This document shows positions 1-7,352 of a stretch of DNA of 16,907 nucleotides, piece after piece. The notes under the pieces are model-generated. The model searched no databases. It was not told where the DNA came from and saw nothing but the letters and a program-made list of their open reading frames with translations. The stretch is taken from the NCBI GenBank assembly GCA_017523185.1, contig JAFWXB010000248.1, forward strand, positions 1-16,907, given 5' to 3'. Position numbers and translations under genes: made by a program. Within the stretch, counting starts at the first letter, position 1. Each line of letters starts with the position of its first letter. This stretch comes from Lachnospiraceae bacterium (GTDB taxonomy: Bacteria; Bacillota_A; Clostridia; Lachnospirales; Lachnospiraceae).

Positions 1-109
1 ATATAAATGGGTGAAATATTGCCTTTTTGTAGCAAGGGGGGTCGGTATGGGAATAAAATCACGCTACAACGAAGAATTCCGCTTTGTTGAATACGCCGTT
101 GAAAAATAA
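1..109 (+). other. Unassigned left-edge sequence joined to aspS
   Basis: This stretch does not encode the aspartyl-tRNA synthetase residues that should precede the fragment to its right. In the frame of that fragment it can be read as protein from base 2 to a TAA at 107-109. It includes an ATG at 47 preceded by an AAGGGGGG run at 35-40, giving a possible 20-residue start that contains RYNEEF and ends VEYAVEK. That charged start vaguely resembles the first residues of some transposase or helix-turn-helix proteins, but it is too short to assign. The heptamer GAATTCC occurs at 74-80 and again at 110-116, exactly where aspS homology begins. An assembly join or a recombination junction are the two obvious readings. 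Confidence 0.4.
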
Positions 110-589
110 GAATTCCCATTATTAGAATGGTCAGAAGAAGAAAATCGTTTTATGGCAATGCATCATCCATTTACAATGCCAATGGAAGAAGATTGGGCAA
201 ATATTGATAGTGACCCGGGTTCTGTTCGTGCAAAAGCATATGATATTGTATTAAATGGTACTGAACTTGGTGGTGGTTCTGTGCGTATTCACCAAGATGA
301 TATTCAGGAAAAAATGTTTGAAGTATTAGGCTTTACAAAAGAACGTGCACATGAACAGTTTGGTTTCTTATTAGATGCGTTTTCTTATGGTGTACCACCA
401 CACGCAGGACTTGCTTATGGCGTAGACCGTATGATTATGCATATGACACATACAGACAATATTCGTGAAGTAATTGCATTCCCGAAAGTAAAAGATGCTT
501 CTGATTTAATGTCTAAAGCACCGGGAACCGTAGATGAAAAGCAGTTAGAAGAACTTGGAATTGCAATTGTGGCACAAGATGAAAAATAA
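110..589 (+). CDS. aspS: Aspartyl-tRNA synthetase, C-terminal fragment
   Basis: This is the last ~159 residues of a class II aspartate-tRNA ligase, which charges tRNA-Asp in the cytoplasm. Recognisable homology starts at [14 protein letters not shown] (from 110) and continues through [10 protein letters not shown]. It then shows GGGSVRIHQ and class II motif 3, [11 protein letters not shown], whose arginine contacts ATP, and ends with the usual VIAFPK and C-terminal helix. Bacterial AspRS is normally close to 590 residues, so the anticodon-binding domain and motifs 1 and 2 are missing. A TAA at 107-109 lies directly before the homologous part. The first ATG inside is at 152 and has no convincing ribosome binding site. 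As it stands it cannot be a working synthetase. It is either the 3' end of a real gene at a misassembled edge or a broken copy. The identity is secure; the status is not. Confidence 0.85.
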   Translation, partial: EFPLLEWSEEENRFMAMHHPFTMPMEEDWANIDSDPGSVRAKAYDIVLNGTELGGGSVRIHQDDIQEKMFEVLGFTKERAHEQFGFLLDAFSYGVPPHAGLAYGVDRMIMHMTHTDNIREVIAFPKVKDASDLMSKAPGTVDEKQLEELGIAIVAQDEK

Positions 590-697
590 AATATATTTTT
601 TGTAAAATGAATATACGAATGATTAGTTAAAATAAAATCAAAGAAGTATTTATTGCATATTAGTATTGAATGAAATGTGAATTTGATAAATAAAATT

Positions 698-2014
698 ATG
701 AAAAAATTTTTAGATTTATTAAAAAACAAAGTGTCAGGAATTATCCTGACACTTGTACTTATTATCCTAATAATAGGTATAGTTAGTTTTGTAAAATTGC
801 ATAGTAAATTGCAAGAACTTGGAAATCAGTTAATGTATTTACAAGATACAAATAGTATTTTGCAATTAGAAGTTGCTAATTTACAATCCAATATAGAATC
901 TGCTTTAGAAGAAGAAGCAAGTCTTATTGAAACTTATTCTGTAGAAGTTGTTTCTATGAATTTTGAAAAAGAAACATATCATGTGAAAGTATCTGTTGTT
1001 CCAAAAGAATATTCAGAAAGTACAAAAACAAGTATCTTTTTTGGAGCAATGGAATTTCCATTAACTTTAAATCGATATAGTTTTGAGGGCGAAATGGATT
1101 TATCTTTTCACAATGTATATGATGCCAATGTAACGTTTTTATTTTCCAATGGAGATAAAAAAACAACAGAAGTTGCAAAAGATTATGTTGGTTTGCAAAC
1201 ACGTTTAAAAGATTTGTTATATGGTTCTATACCTGAAATTCCAAATTATTATAATGGAGAACTGGTGTTTTCCGATTATATTGATTATACCTTAAATGCA
1301 TATAGTAGTTATGATTATGAAAGTTTGGAATTGGTTGTGATGGCAGATGAAGAAGAATTGCAAGTTGTGGATTTAGTAGAAGCACAGATTGCACAAGAAG
1401 AATCGGATAATGACGCTCCATTTTGGGATATCAGTAGTTGGGGAGATTTTCAAGATACACAAATGCCACAGGAAAATCATACATCTGAAACCGAAAGTTC
1501 TCAACAAACAAATGAAAATCATACAACAGATATTCAAAATGGAAATTCAGGTTTGATACAAGGAGAAAACAATAATAGTGAAGCAAGTGGAAATATAGGC
1601 GAAAATGGAACCGGAGAAATACAAGATAGCCAAAATAGTGGACAAAGTGAATCAGATATCGGAACATCAACAGATGAACATCAAGGAAATGGAACAATAT
1701 CAGATGGACAAAATCCATTGTCTAGTGAAAATATAGGTGAAATAGAATCCGAAAACTTAGAGAATACAAGAGAAACAACTAAGATAGAAGGATTATCCGG
1801 TGGAATTTCTTATAAACAGAAATTTAAAGTAGAAGCAGGAAAAACAATTCGTGTATTTTTACGAGCAAAAAATGAAAGTGGATTTACATTAGAATATAAT
1901 TTATTTTCAGCAGTTACATCCGAAACAGATATAAGTGGTTATGAAGAAACAAATGATTATTTTGTACCAAATTATACGATTTATGATGAACAAGGGAATA
2001 AATGGGAGTTGTAA
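698..2014 (+). CDS. Unrecognised single-pass membrane protein with coiled coil and low-complexity linker
   Basis: I do not recognise this family. From the ATG at 698 the protein is 438 residues. A short basic N-terminus is followed by one strong membrane segment (about 13-33). A coiled-coil-like helix follows (about 34-78). A probable beta-rich domain spans about 80-235. A linker rich in Asn, Ser, Gly, Glu and Thr (about 252-362) leads to a compact C-terminal part (about 366-438) beginning GGISYKQKF. The topology suggests an anchored protein with its bulk outside the cell. The linker has short quasi-repeats such as ENHTSETE and ENHTTDIQ. An in-frame GTG at 677 would add seven residues, and a TGA at 671-673 blocks anything longer. 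Neither start has a clear ribosome binding site. Codons 11-19 contain a perfect hairpin. The restriction nuclease gene begins 89 bases downstream on the same strand. Confidence 0.75.
   Translation: MKKFLDLLKNKVSGIILTLVLIILIIGIVSFVKLHSKLQELGNQLMYLQDTNSILQLEVANLQSNIESALEEEASLIETYSVEVVSMNFEKETYHVKVSVVPKEYSESTKTSIFFGAMEFPLTLNRYSFEGEMDLSFHNVYDANVTFLFSNGDKKTTEVAKDYVGLQTRLKDLLYGSIPEIPNYYNGELVFSDYIDYTLNAYSSYDYESLELVVMADEEELQVVDLVEAQIAQEESDNDAPFWDISSWGDFQDTQMPQENHTSETESSQQTNENHTTDIQNGNSGLIQGENNNSEASGNIGENGTGEIQDSQNSGQSESDIGTSTDEHQGNGTISDGQNPLSSENIGEIESENLENTRETTKIEGLSGGISYKQKFKVEAGKTIRVFLRAKNESGFTLEYNLFSAVTSETDISGYEETNDYFVPNYTIYDEQGNKWEL
729..754 (-). terminator. Perfect 11-bp hairpin with minus-strand terminator shape, inside a coding region
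   Basis: The arms AAGTGTCAGGA (729-739) and TCCTGACACTT (744-754) are exact reverse complements around a 4-base loop. Read on the minus strand, the hairpin runs into TTTGTTTTTTAA, the form of an intrinsic terminator. Read on the plus strand the tail is TTGTACTTATT, which is weak. It lies within the codons for the membrane segment of the 698-2014 gene. It might stop antisense transcription or serve as a weak end for aspS, but no minus-strand gene in view ends here. Confidence 0.35.
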
Positions 2015-2103
2015 GTTATTAAAAAATTTATTATTCTACATATGAGAAAGAAAATATTTTATTGGGGAGAGTTTGCATTATATGATAGAAAGGGTGTGAA
2101 GTT

Positions 2104-3087
2104 ATGGGAAGTAATTTTTTAAATGATAATGTAGAAAGTGATTTTTGGTTATTTGAACATTTTCAAGTTAGTACACCGATTATTATTGAAGCATTAAAAA
2201 GAAGTCCTAGTGCACAAGGATATATTCATGGAGCTGTTTCGGAATTGCTACTTGTGGATTATTTAGAAAAAATGAATTATGAAGTAAAACGTATTAAAGA
2301 AAAACCTGCTGGTGGTTTCAATGAAAAAAAAGAAGGTTATAAAGGTGATTTTTTAATAAAAAAACAAGGGACTAATATATATTATGTTGTGGAATGTAAA
2401 GGATTAAAAACAAATTCTGAATTTCGTGGAGCTGAAACAGATAACATAGACCATATAAAAAAAGTGACAAAAAAACAAGCATTTAATACTTTGAAGAAAT
2501 ATATAAATATTGATAAAGAAGCAATCTATAAAAAAGGATATAATACTTATTTAAAAACAAAAAATGCTTGGGAATTAAAGCACCCTGGAAAAACATTTCC
2601 TCCTTTTCGCTGGTCAAAAGAGTGTCCGGGTTCAGATAATGCAGATTTAACTCCATATTTTTCTACAATAAAGGATTTAAAAAAATTTATAGATGATTGT
2701 GATGAGAGTTTATTGTATGAAACTGCTTTTCGTAAAAATGAAGGCTTGTATAAAATTCTTCAAACTCATCAACCTAGTACACGAATTGATGATGAAACAG
2801 GTATTTCTTCTGCTGCACCTCTTGTATCTGATTTTTCAATTATGGCAGTTGATTTATTTCAAAGAACTGGAAAACATGAATTTGTATTTATGAATCCTGA
2901 GGAGATATCTCATTCACCATCTTCTCCAAATCATATATATCAAAATTATATTATTGATATTTTAATTCCAGGTATTAAAGATGAGTTAGTAATAAAAAGA
3001 CCATGGTTTTCTAATATAGATGAATGTATTAAATTAACAAGTCCAAAAACTGTTGAGTATGATATAAGTCAAATTGATTATAGATAA
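2104..3087 (+). CDS. PD-(D/E)XK restriction endonuclease-like protein
   Basis: A 327-residue soluble protein with the signature of a PD-(D/E)XK nuclease. A helix Glu sits in VSELLL (E47), an Asp in KGDFLI (D82) and the E-x-K pair in VVECKG (E97, K99), each in a hydrophobic strand-like setting. This arrangement binds the metal that cuts DNA. There is no Walker motif, helicase block or methylase motif, so it is not an HsdR subunit. The rest (about 110-327) matches no family I can name. It faces the methylase-specificity fusion tail to tail, 110 bases apart, which makes it the likely cutting partner. The start ATG follows AAAGGGTGTGAAG, a moderate ribosome binding site. The role as restriction nuclease is inferred from fold motif plus neighbour; the site cut cannot be read from sequence. 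Confidence 0.7.
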   Translation: MGSNFLNDNVESDFWLFEHFQVSTPIIIEALKRSPSAQGYIHGAVSELLLVDYLEKMNYEVKRIKEKPAGGFNEKKEGYKGDFLIKKQGTNIYYVVECKGLKTNSEFRGAETDNIDHIKKVTKKQAFNTLKKYINIDKEAIYKKGYNTYLKTKNAWELKHPGKTFPPFRWSKECPGSDNADLTPYFSTIKDLKKFIDDCDESLLYETAFRKNEGLYKILQTHQPSTRIDDETGISSAAPLVSDFSIMAVDLFQRTGKHEFVFMNPEEISHSPSSPNHIYQNYIIDILIPGIKDELVIKRPWFSNIDECIKLTSPKTVEYDISQIDYR

Positions 3088-3099
3088 ATTATAAAAAGA

Positions 3100-3191
3100 A
3101 ACTGTCGTATTAAGTAAATTTATAATAATATATAGTTCATATAAAATATATACTACTATATTTTGTTTAAAATTTACTTTGTGCGACAGTT
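3100..3191. repeat. Inverted repeat between convergent R and M genes (bidirectional terminator or MITE-like)
   Basis: Left arm 3100-3121 (AACTGTCGTATTAAGTAAAT plus TT) pairs with right arm 3170-3191 at 19 of 22 positions. The 48-base centre is almost pure A+T and itself has AATATATAGT facing ACTACTATATT, so the whole 92 bases could fold into one long hairpin. It fills the gap between two convergent stop codons, as a bidirectional terminator would, although clear T-tracts are lacking. The size and sharply defined ends would also suit a miniature inverted-repeat element, but I see no target-site duplication. Confidence 0.6.
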
Positions 3192-3197
3192 CATCTT

Positions 3198-4994
3198 TTA
3201 CATATTCATAAGTTGGAATGCTTCTTCTCTTAAATGGATAGCTTTTTTAATTCTATCAACTATAATAGTTAGTTCTTCATTATTTGGAATAGGAACTAAA
3301 ATATTTTCAAAATCATTACGTCCTATACATGGAATTGCAGTGCCATATTTGTACTTTAGCATTTGATTTAAAAATTCTTTACTATTAAAAAAATAAAGTA
3401 AATAATATTTTGATATATTTGTTGCTTTCATAACAGTAAATCCATTAGTACATATACTTCCTTCATATCGTTCTGTTACAAATGCTTTAGCTTGTTTTAT
3501 AGTTCCGATTGAATTACCTGAGGTAGCAACAATAATATTATCTTTTTGGAGTAAATAACTTGCTCGGCTAGGTAATTCTTCTCCATACATAATATTAGAA
3601 TTGATAATTTCGCTTGAATAAGCATTTACATCTGAGATTTCTACATAATTATATTGACTTTCTTTATCAATTTTAATTTTTTTATAATTAAATTCAACTA
3701 ATTCTTTTAATAATGCATAATTTCCTTGTTTTATAGAATCGATGGTTCTTTTATAAATAGGTGAATAAAAACTTTCTGACATTATATAATTATTTTTTTG
3801 TATTTCACTAATATTAACTAAATATGCAAAATCACTATATTTTTTATTATAGAAAGCATTTATTATCTGAGAATAATCTTCGTTAATAGTTCCATTTGCT
3901 AATAGTTCTGTTTTAGAATGTTTTGAAAAAGAATATCCTAATTTAGTAATTTTTCCGTAAAAGACATCATAATTTTCAGTAGTTTTTTCTTTAGAAATAA
4001 AAAGAATACTGGATTTTACACCTGTTCCATATGGAATAAATGTTCCGTCTGGTAATGATATAATGGCATTTATTTTTACATTATTGACAAGAAACTTTCG
4101 AAAATATTCAAGTGAAGGATTTTCAAAATTGCCATCTGGTAATATAATAGCTGCTCTACCACCATCTTTTAAAATTTTTATTACTTTTTCTACAAATAAT
4201 ATGTCCGGTACTTGTGATTTTATAGTTTTTCCAGATATATCGGTTCCTAATATATATTTGGAAAGAATTTTTTTATCTGATATTTTTCCTTGTGTTCCAA
4301 AAGGAGGATTTGTAAGAATATAATCATATTTAAAATTAAATTCATCTCGGATACTATCTTTTACTTCATAATGAACATTATAATCAGAAAATTCAAACAT
4401 CATTCTCATCGCAACTAATTTTATAAGTGATTTACTTATATCATAAAAGTGTATTTTATTAAGCTGTATGTTATCAATCGGTTTATTTTGAGAGATATAA
4501 TTAAGGGCAGAAAATAAGAAACCACCAGTTCCACAGGCAGGGTCACAGCCATATTCTCCATATTGAGGATTTATCATTTTAACAATAAAATCAACAACTG
4601 GAGCAGGAGTAAAAAATTGTCCTCGACTTTCTCTGTATGACCTATCAATAATTCTTTGTAAAATATGTCCTTTAATATCAGCACTAATATTAGTTAATGA
4701 AATCTCATTTAATTCATTAATAATATATAATAGTGTTTCATCTCTCAAAGTTATTTTTTCGTTTTTATCAATTATTCCCTCTAATTTTATGAGTAGATTT
4801 TGATATAAACATTCAATAATTGAAAGAATTTCAGTATTTGTACATGCAAGACGTAATTGATTTCCATTATTTTCATCTAAAATTTTACAATAAAAGATTT
4901 TAAGAAATTCATTTAATGTTTCTGAATTGCTTAAGCCTTCATTTGCATAGATATAGTTGTGTATTTTGCTTATTGTTTTATTTAACTGTTCCAT
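3198..4994 (-). CDS. N6-adenine DNA methyltransferase fused to a single type I-like specificity domain
   Basis: This 598-residue protein joins a type I HsdM-like methylase to half of a specificity subunit. An alpha-helical N-terminal part (about 1-115) leads to GQFFTP (125-130, motif X). SAM-binding DPACGTGGF (151-159) and catalytic NPPF (229-232) follow, typical of gamma-class N6-adenine methylases. From about 425 it changes to a target-recognition-like domain containing LLQKDNIIVATSGNSIGT and ending in VPIPNNEE plus a terminal helix, as type I S and BcgI-like subunits do. Only one such half is present, so it may dimerise or read a short asymmetric site. Type I systems keep M and S separate and need an HsdR, which is absent here. 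The partner is probably the small nuclease at 2104-3087. The start has a GGAGGT site 5001-5006 and a strong promoter just upstream. Confidence 0.88.
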   Translation of the reverse strand: MEQLNKTISKIHNYIYANEGLSNSETLNEFLKIFYCKILDENNGNQLRLACTNTEILSIIECLYQNLLIKLEGIIDKNEKITLRDETLLYIINELNEISLTNISADIKGHILQRIIDRSYRESRGQFFTPAPVVDFIVKMINPQYGEYGCDPACGTGGFLFSALNYISQNKPIDNIQLNKIHFYDISKSLIKLVAMRMMFEFSDYNVHYEVKDSIRDEFNFKYDYILTNPPFGTQGKISDKKILSKYILGTDISGKTIKSQVPDILFVEKVIKILKDGGRAAIILPDGNFENPSLEYFRKFLVNNVKINAIISLPDGTFIPYGTGVKSSILFISKEKTTENYDVFYGKITKLGYSFSKHSKTELLANGTINEDYSQIINAFYNKKYSDFAYLVNISEIQKNNYIMSESFYSPIYKRTIDSIKQGNYALLKELVEFNYKKIKIDKESQYNYVEISDVNAYSSEIINSNIMYGEELPSRASYLLQKDNIIVATSGNSIGTIKQAKAFVTERYEGSICTNGFTVMKATNISKYYLLYFFNSKEFLNQMLKYKYGTAIPCIGRNDFENILVPIPNNEELTIIVDRIKKAIHLREEAFQLMNM

Positions 4995-5012
4995 AAATGC
5001 ACCTCCGAAAAA

Positions 5013-5041
5013 ATTATAACATATTTGTGTATATATGTAAA
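5013..5041 (-). promoter_or_regulatory. Near-consensus sigma-A promoter for the methylase-specificity gene
   Basis: On the minus strand TTTACA (5041-5036) and TATAAT (5018-5013) are separated by exactly 17 bases. The expected transcription start, near 5006, falls at the first bases of the ribosome binding site (GGAGGT, 5006-5001). The mRNA leader would therefore be only about a dozen bases before the ATG at 4994. Confidence 0.75.
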
Positions 5042-5049
5042 CATATATA
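5030..5049. repeat. 9-bp inverted repeat overlapping the -35 box (possible operator)
   Basis: TATATATGT (5030-5038) and ACATATATA (5041-5049) are exact reverse complements around AA. The repeat covers the -35 hexamer of the methylase promoter, a normal position for a repressor. It could be an autoregulatory site, since restriction-modification promoters are often self-controlled. However, AT-rich palindromes arise easily in this genome, and no C-protein gene is seen. Confidence 0.4.
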
Positions 5050-5054
5050 TGATG

Positions 5055-6548
5055 TTACAAATTCCCCCAAGGCAATGTAAAAATAAATTCTGTTCCTACG
5101 CCTTCGGTACTAATAACATTGATATTTTCATTATGTGCTTGAATAATTTCTTTTACAATCGCAAGCCCAAGTCCGGTTCCTTTTTTATCTTTTCCACGTG
5201 AAAGGTCAGTTTTATAAAAGCGTTCCCAAATCTTTTTCAGACTGTCGCTTGGAATTCCAAGTCCAAAGTCTTTGACAGAGATAAATACTTTTCCGTTTTT
5301 GAGTGTAGTTTCTATTATAATCGTAGTGTTGTTGTAAGAAAATTTCGTGGCATTATCAATTAAATTATAAAGGACTTGTTGAATTTTACCCATATCACCT
5401 TTGACAAAAAGCTGTTTTTCTGTTAAAAGAAGGTCAAATGATAAGCCTTTTTCGCGACAAACGCCTTCAAATGTCATTGTAATGGTACGAATCATTTGAT
5501 TGATATCAAATTTTGTAATGTCAAGTATTACTCCATGGTGTCCAAAACGATTTAAGTCTAAAATATTTTGTGTAAGTTTGTTTAAGCGTTTTGTTTCAAA
5601 AAGAATAATATTTAAGTATTTTTCTTGCATTTCTATCGGAATTGTTCCATCAAGCATGGCCTCAATATAGCCTTTAATTGAAGTAAGGGGAGAGCGAAAA
5701 TCATGGGAAATATTGGAAATAAATTTTCGTTGTTCTTCTTCTAACGTATCAAGTTCGGTTGCCATATAGTTTAAAGTGTTAGCAAGGTAGCCAATTTCAT
5801 CATTGGATTGAATATGGATTTTTTCGGAAAAATTTCCTTTTGCGTATTGTTGAGCAATATTTGCAAGTTTTTGAATAGGACGGCATATGAAAAAGAAAAA
5901 TACAATAATAAGAATAATTGCACTTACAAATAAGATACATACCGTAGAAAACATGAGATTCATAATCCCATCTGATTGTAATAAAATTTCAGAAACAGGT
6001 TTATGAACAAATACATATCCTTTTACTTTATAATCGTTTGTAATTGGAGCAAATACTGTTAAAGTTTCTTCGGAAAAGTATTCATAAAAATTTCCTATTT
6101 TGTAATATGCATTTCCAAAATCAGAAATATCAAAGTTTTGAATGATATGAGTGTTTTCATTCTCATGGATTGTTTCATAGGAATGGATAGTTATATTTGC
6201 AATCGTTGATGGAAATATAAAAACAGATTGCTTTTTTTGTGAAATACTAGGGTCTGAGGAATTTAATAATATATTGCCGTCGATATCTGTTATCCATATT
6301 TCCACAGAAAGGTATCCACCAATAATTTCTAATTGATTTTGAATATCTGCAAAAGAATGCTCGCTGCTGTTAAAATACGTTTTTAAGTCAGCAGCGATAA
6401 TAGTAGATTCTCTATAAAGGCGTTGGGCTTCTTCTTTTTTTAAGTAATTGTTTGTTAAATATTGTACAAACGTACTTAATAAAAAAAAACCAGTAATAAT
6501 AAAAAGAAGATATCCCATAAGAAGTTTTAAAGTTAATGTACGTTTCAT
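5055..6548 (-). CDS. Membrane sensor histidine kinase (HAMP-HisKA-HATPase_c)
   Basis: A 497-residue two-component sensor. Membrane segments at about 9-29 and 196-222 enclose an extracellular sensing region of roughly 165 residues that matches no ligand-binding family I can name. HAMP follows (about 222-275). The HisKA phosphoacceptor helix has SHDFRSPLTSIKGY with the phosphorylated His at 282. The ATPase domain shows the N box NLIDNATKFS (395-404), G1 DFGLGIP (427-433), the F region WERFYK and G2 GTGLGLAI (457-464). All catalytic elements are intact. It begins 23 bases after its response regulator stops, so the two are one operon, regulator first. The start is preceded only by a weak AGAAAGAT. 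General form is PhoR/ResE-like; the signal is unknown. Confidence 0.93.
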   Translation of the reverse strand: MKRTLTLKLLMGYLLFIITGFFLLSTFVQYLTNNYLKKEEAQRLYRESTIIAADLKTYFNSSEHSFADIQNQLEIIGGYLSVEIWITDIDGNILLNSSDPSISQKKQSVFIFPSTIANITIHSYETIHENENTHIIQNFDISDFGNAYYKIGNFYEYFSEETLTVFAPITNDYKVKGYVFVHKPVSEILLQSDGIMNLMFSTVCILFVSAIILIIVFFFFICRPIQKLANIAQQYAKGNFSEKIHIQSNDEIGYLANTLNYMATELDTLEEEQRKFISNISHDFRSPLTSIKGYIEAMLDGTIPIEMQEKYLNIILFETKRLNKLTQNILDLNRFGHHGVILDITKFDINQMIRTITMTFEGVCREKGLSFDLLLTEKQLFVKGDMGKIQQVLYNLIDNATKFSYNNTTIIIETTLKNGKVFISVKDFGLGIPSDSLKKIWERFYKTDLSRGKDKKGTGLGLAIVKEIIQAHNENINVISTEGVGTEFIFTLPWGNL

Positions 6549-6571
6549 ATTTATCTTTCTAACATAATTTT

Positions 6572-7276
6572 TTATTGTTTTACCTCAAATTTGTATCCAA
6601 TTCCCCAAACAGTAGCAAGTTGCCATGTTTTGTGGTCTTTGATTTTTTCGCGTAAGCGTTTAACATGGACATCAACTGTTCGTGTATCACCAATGTATTC
6701 ATATCCCCAAATGTGGTCTAAAAGTTGTTCTCTTGTAAATACCTGATTTGGTGAAGATGCCAGAAAATATAAAAGTTCGAGTTCTTTTGGTGGCATATCT
6801 ACAGGTTTTCCTTTGTAAACTACGGAATAGTTAGAAAGGTTTACAATTAAATCAGGATATTCGACACATTTTAATGATGGCGAAGGTGTGGTTGTAGGTT
6901 TCGTTGGTTGAAATCTGCGAAGTACAGCTTTTACACGAGCTACAAGTTCTTTAGAGTCAAAAGGTTTGATGATATAATCATCAGCACCGAGTTCCAGACC
7001 AAGTACCTTATCAAAAATTTCGCCTTTTGCAGAAAGCATAATAATAGGAACATTGGATTTCGCACGAATTTCGCGACATACTTGATAACCATCAATGCCA
7101 GGTAACATTAAATCTAATAAAATCATATTTGGTTTATACTGTTCAAAAGCTGTAAGTGCTTCTTCTCCATCATTTACGATTTTTGTGTCATAACATTCTT
7201 TGGTGAGGTATAAAGAAATTAATTCTGCAATGTTATTGTCATCATCAACAATTAAAATTTTGGTTTTTATAACCAT
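6572..7276 (-). CDS. OmpR/PhoB-family response regulator
   Basis: A 234-residue DNA-binding regulator. The receiver domain (about 5-118) keeps the acidic pair D11/D12 in IVDDD, phosphoacceptor D55 in ILLDLMLPG, S82 as the switch hydroxyl and K104 in IIKPFD. A Pro/Thr-rich linker (about 123-135) leads to a winged-helix domain (about 140-232). That domain contains MPPKELELLYFLA, a recognition-helix region TRTVDVHVKRLREKI and a terminal GIGYKF, standard for the PhoB class. It is the first gene of the pair with the histidine kinase and should be phosphorylated by it. A very strong ribosome binding site, TAAGGAGGGG on the minus strand (7290-7281), fixes the ATG at 7276. The regulated genes cannot be told from this window. 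Confidence 0.94.
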   Translation of the reverse strand: MVIKTKILIVDDDNNIAELISLYLTKECYDTKIVNDGEEALTAFEQYKPNMILLDLMLPGIDGYQVCREIRAKSNVPIIMLSAKGEIFDKVLGLELGADDYIIKPFDSKELVARVKAVLRRFQPTKPTTTPSPSLKCVEYPDLIVNLSNYSVVYKGKPVDMPPKELELLYFLASSPNQVFTREQLLDHIWGYEYIGDTRTVDVHVKRLREKIKDHKTWQLATVWGIGYKFEVKQ

Positions 7277-7309
7277 ATTTCCCCTCCTTAATTTGTATTA
7301 TTTGAAAAT

Positions 7310-7337
7310 ATAGATTGCCAAAAATTTGACAATCTAT
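7310..7337 (-). terminator. Hairpin between mutS2 and the two-component operon
   Basis: ATAGATTG (7310-7317) and CAATCTAT (7330-7337) are exact reverse complements, with extra pairing inside. On the minus strand it follows the mutS2 stop and is trailed by ATTTTC, a poor T-tract. A possible promoter for the regulator, TTGTCA then TATTTT, overlaps it. It may therefore be a weak terminator for mutS2 or an operator-like element. Confidence 0.4.
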
Positions 7338-7352
7338 TGTAAAAAACATATT

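Noticed and set aside
47..109. A 20-codon reading frame with a purine-rich ribosome site, resembling the start of a transposase.
   Set aside because: It is too short to identify and has no terminal repeats or second frame; described only as unassigned sequence.
3087..3198. Target-site duplication around the 92-bp inverted repeat, which would prove insertion.
   Set aside because: Flanking bases do not repeat; only the inverted arms are real.
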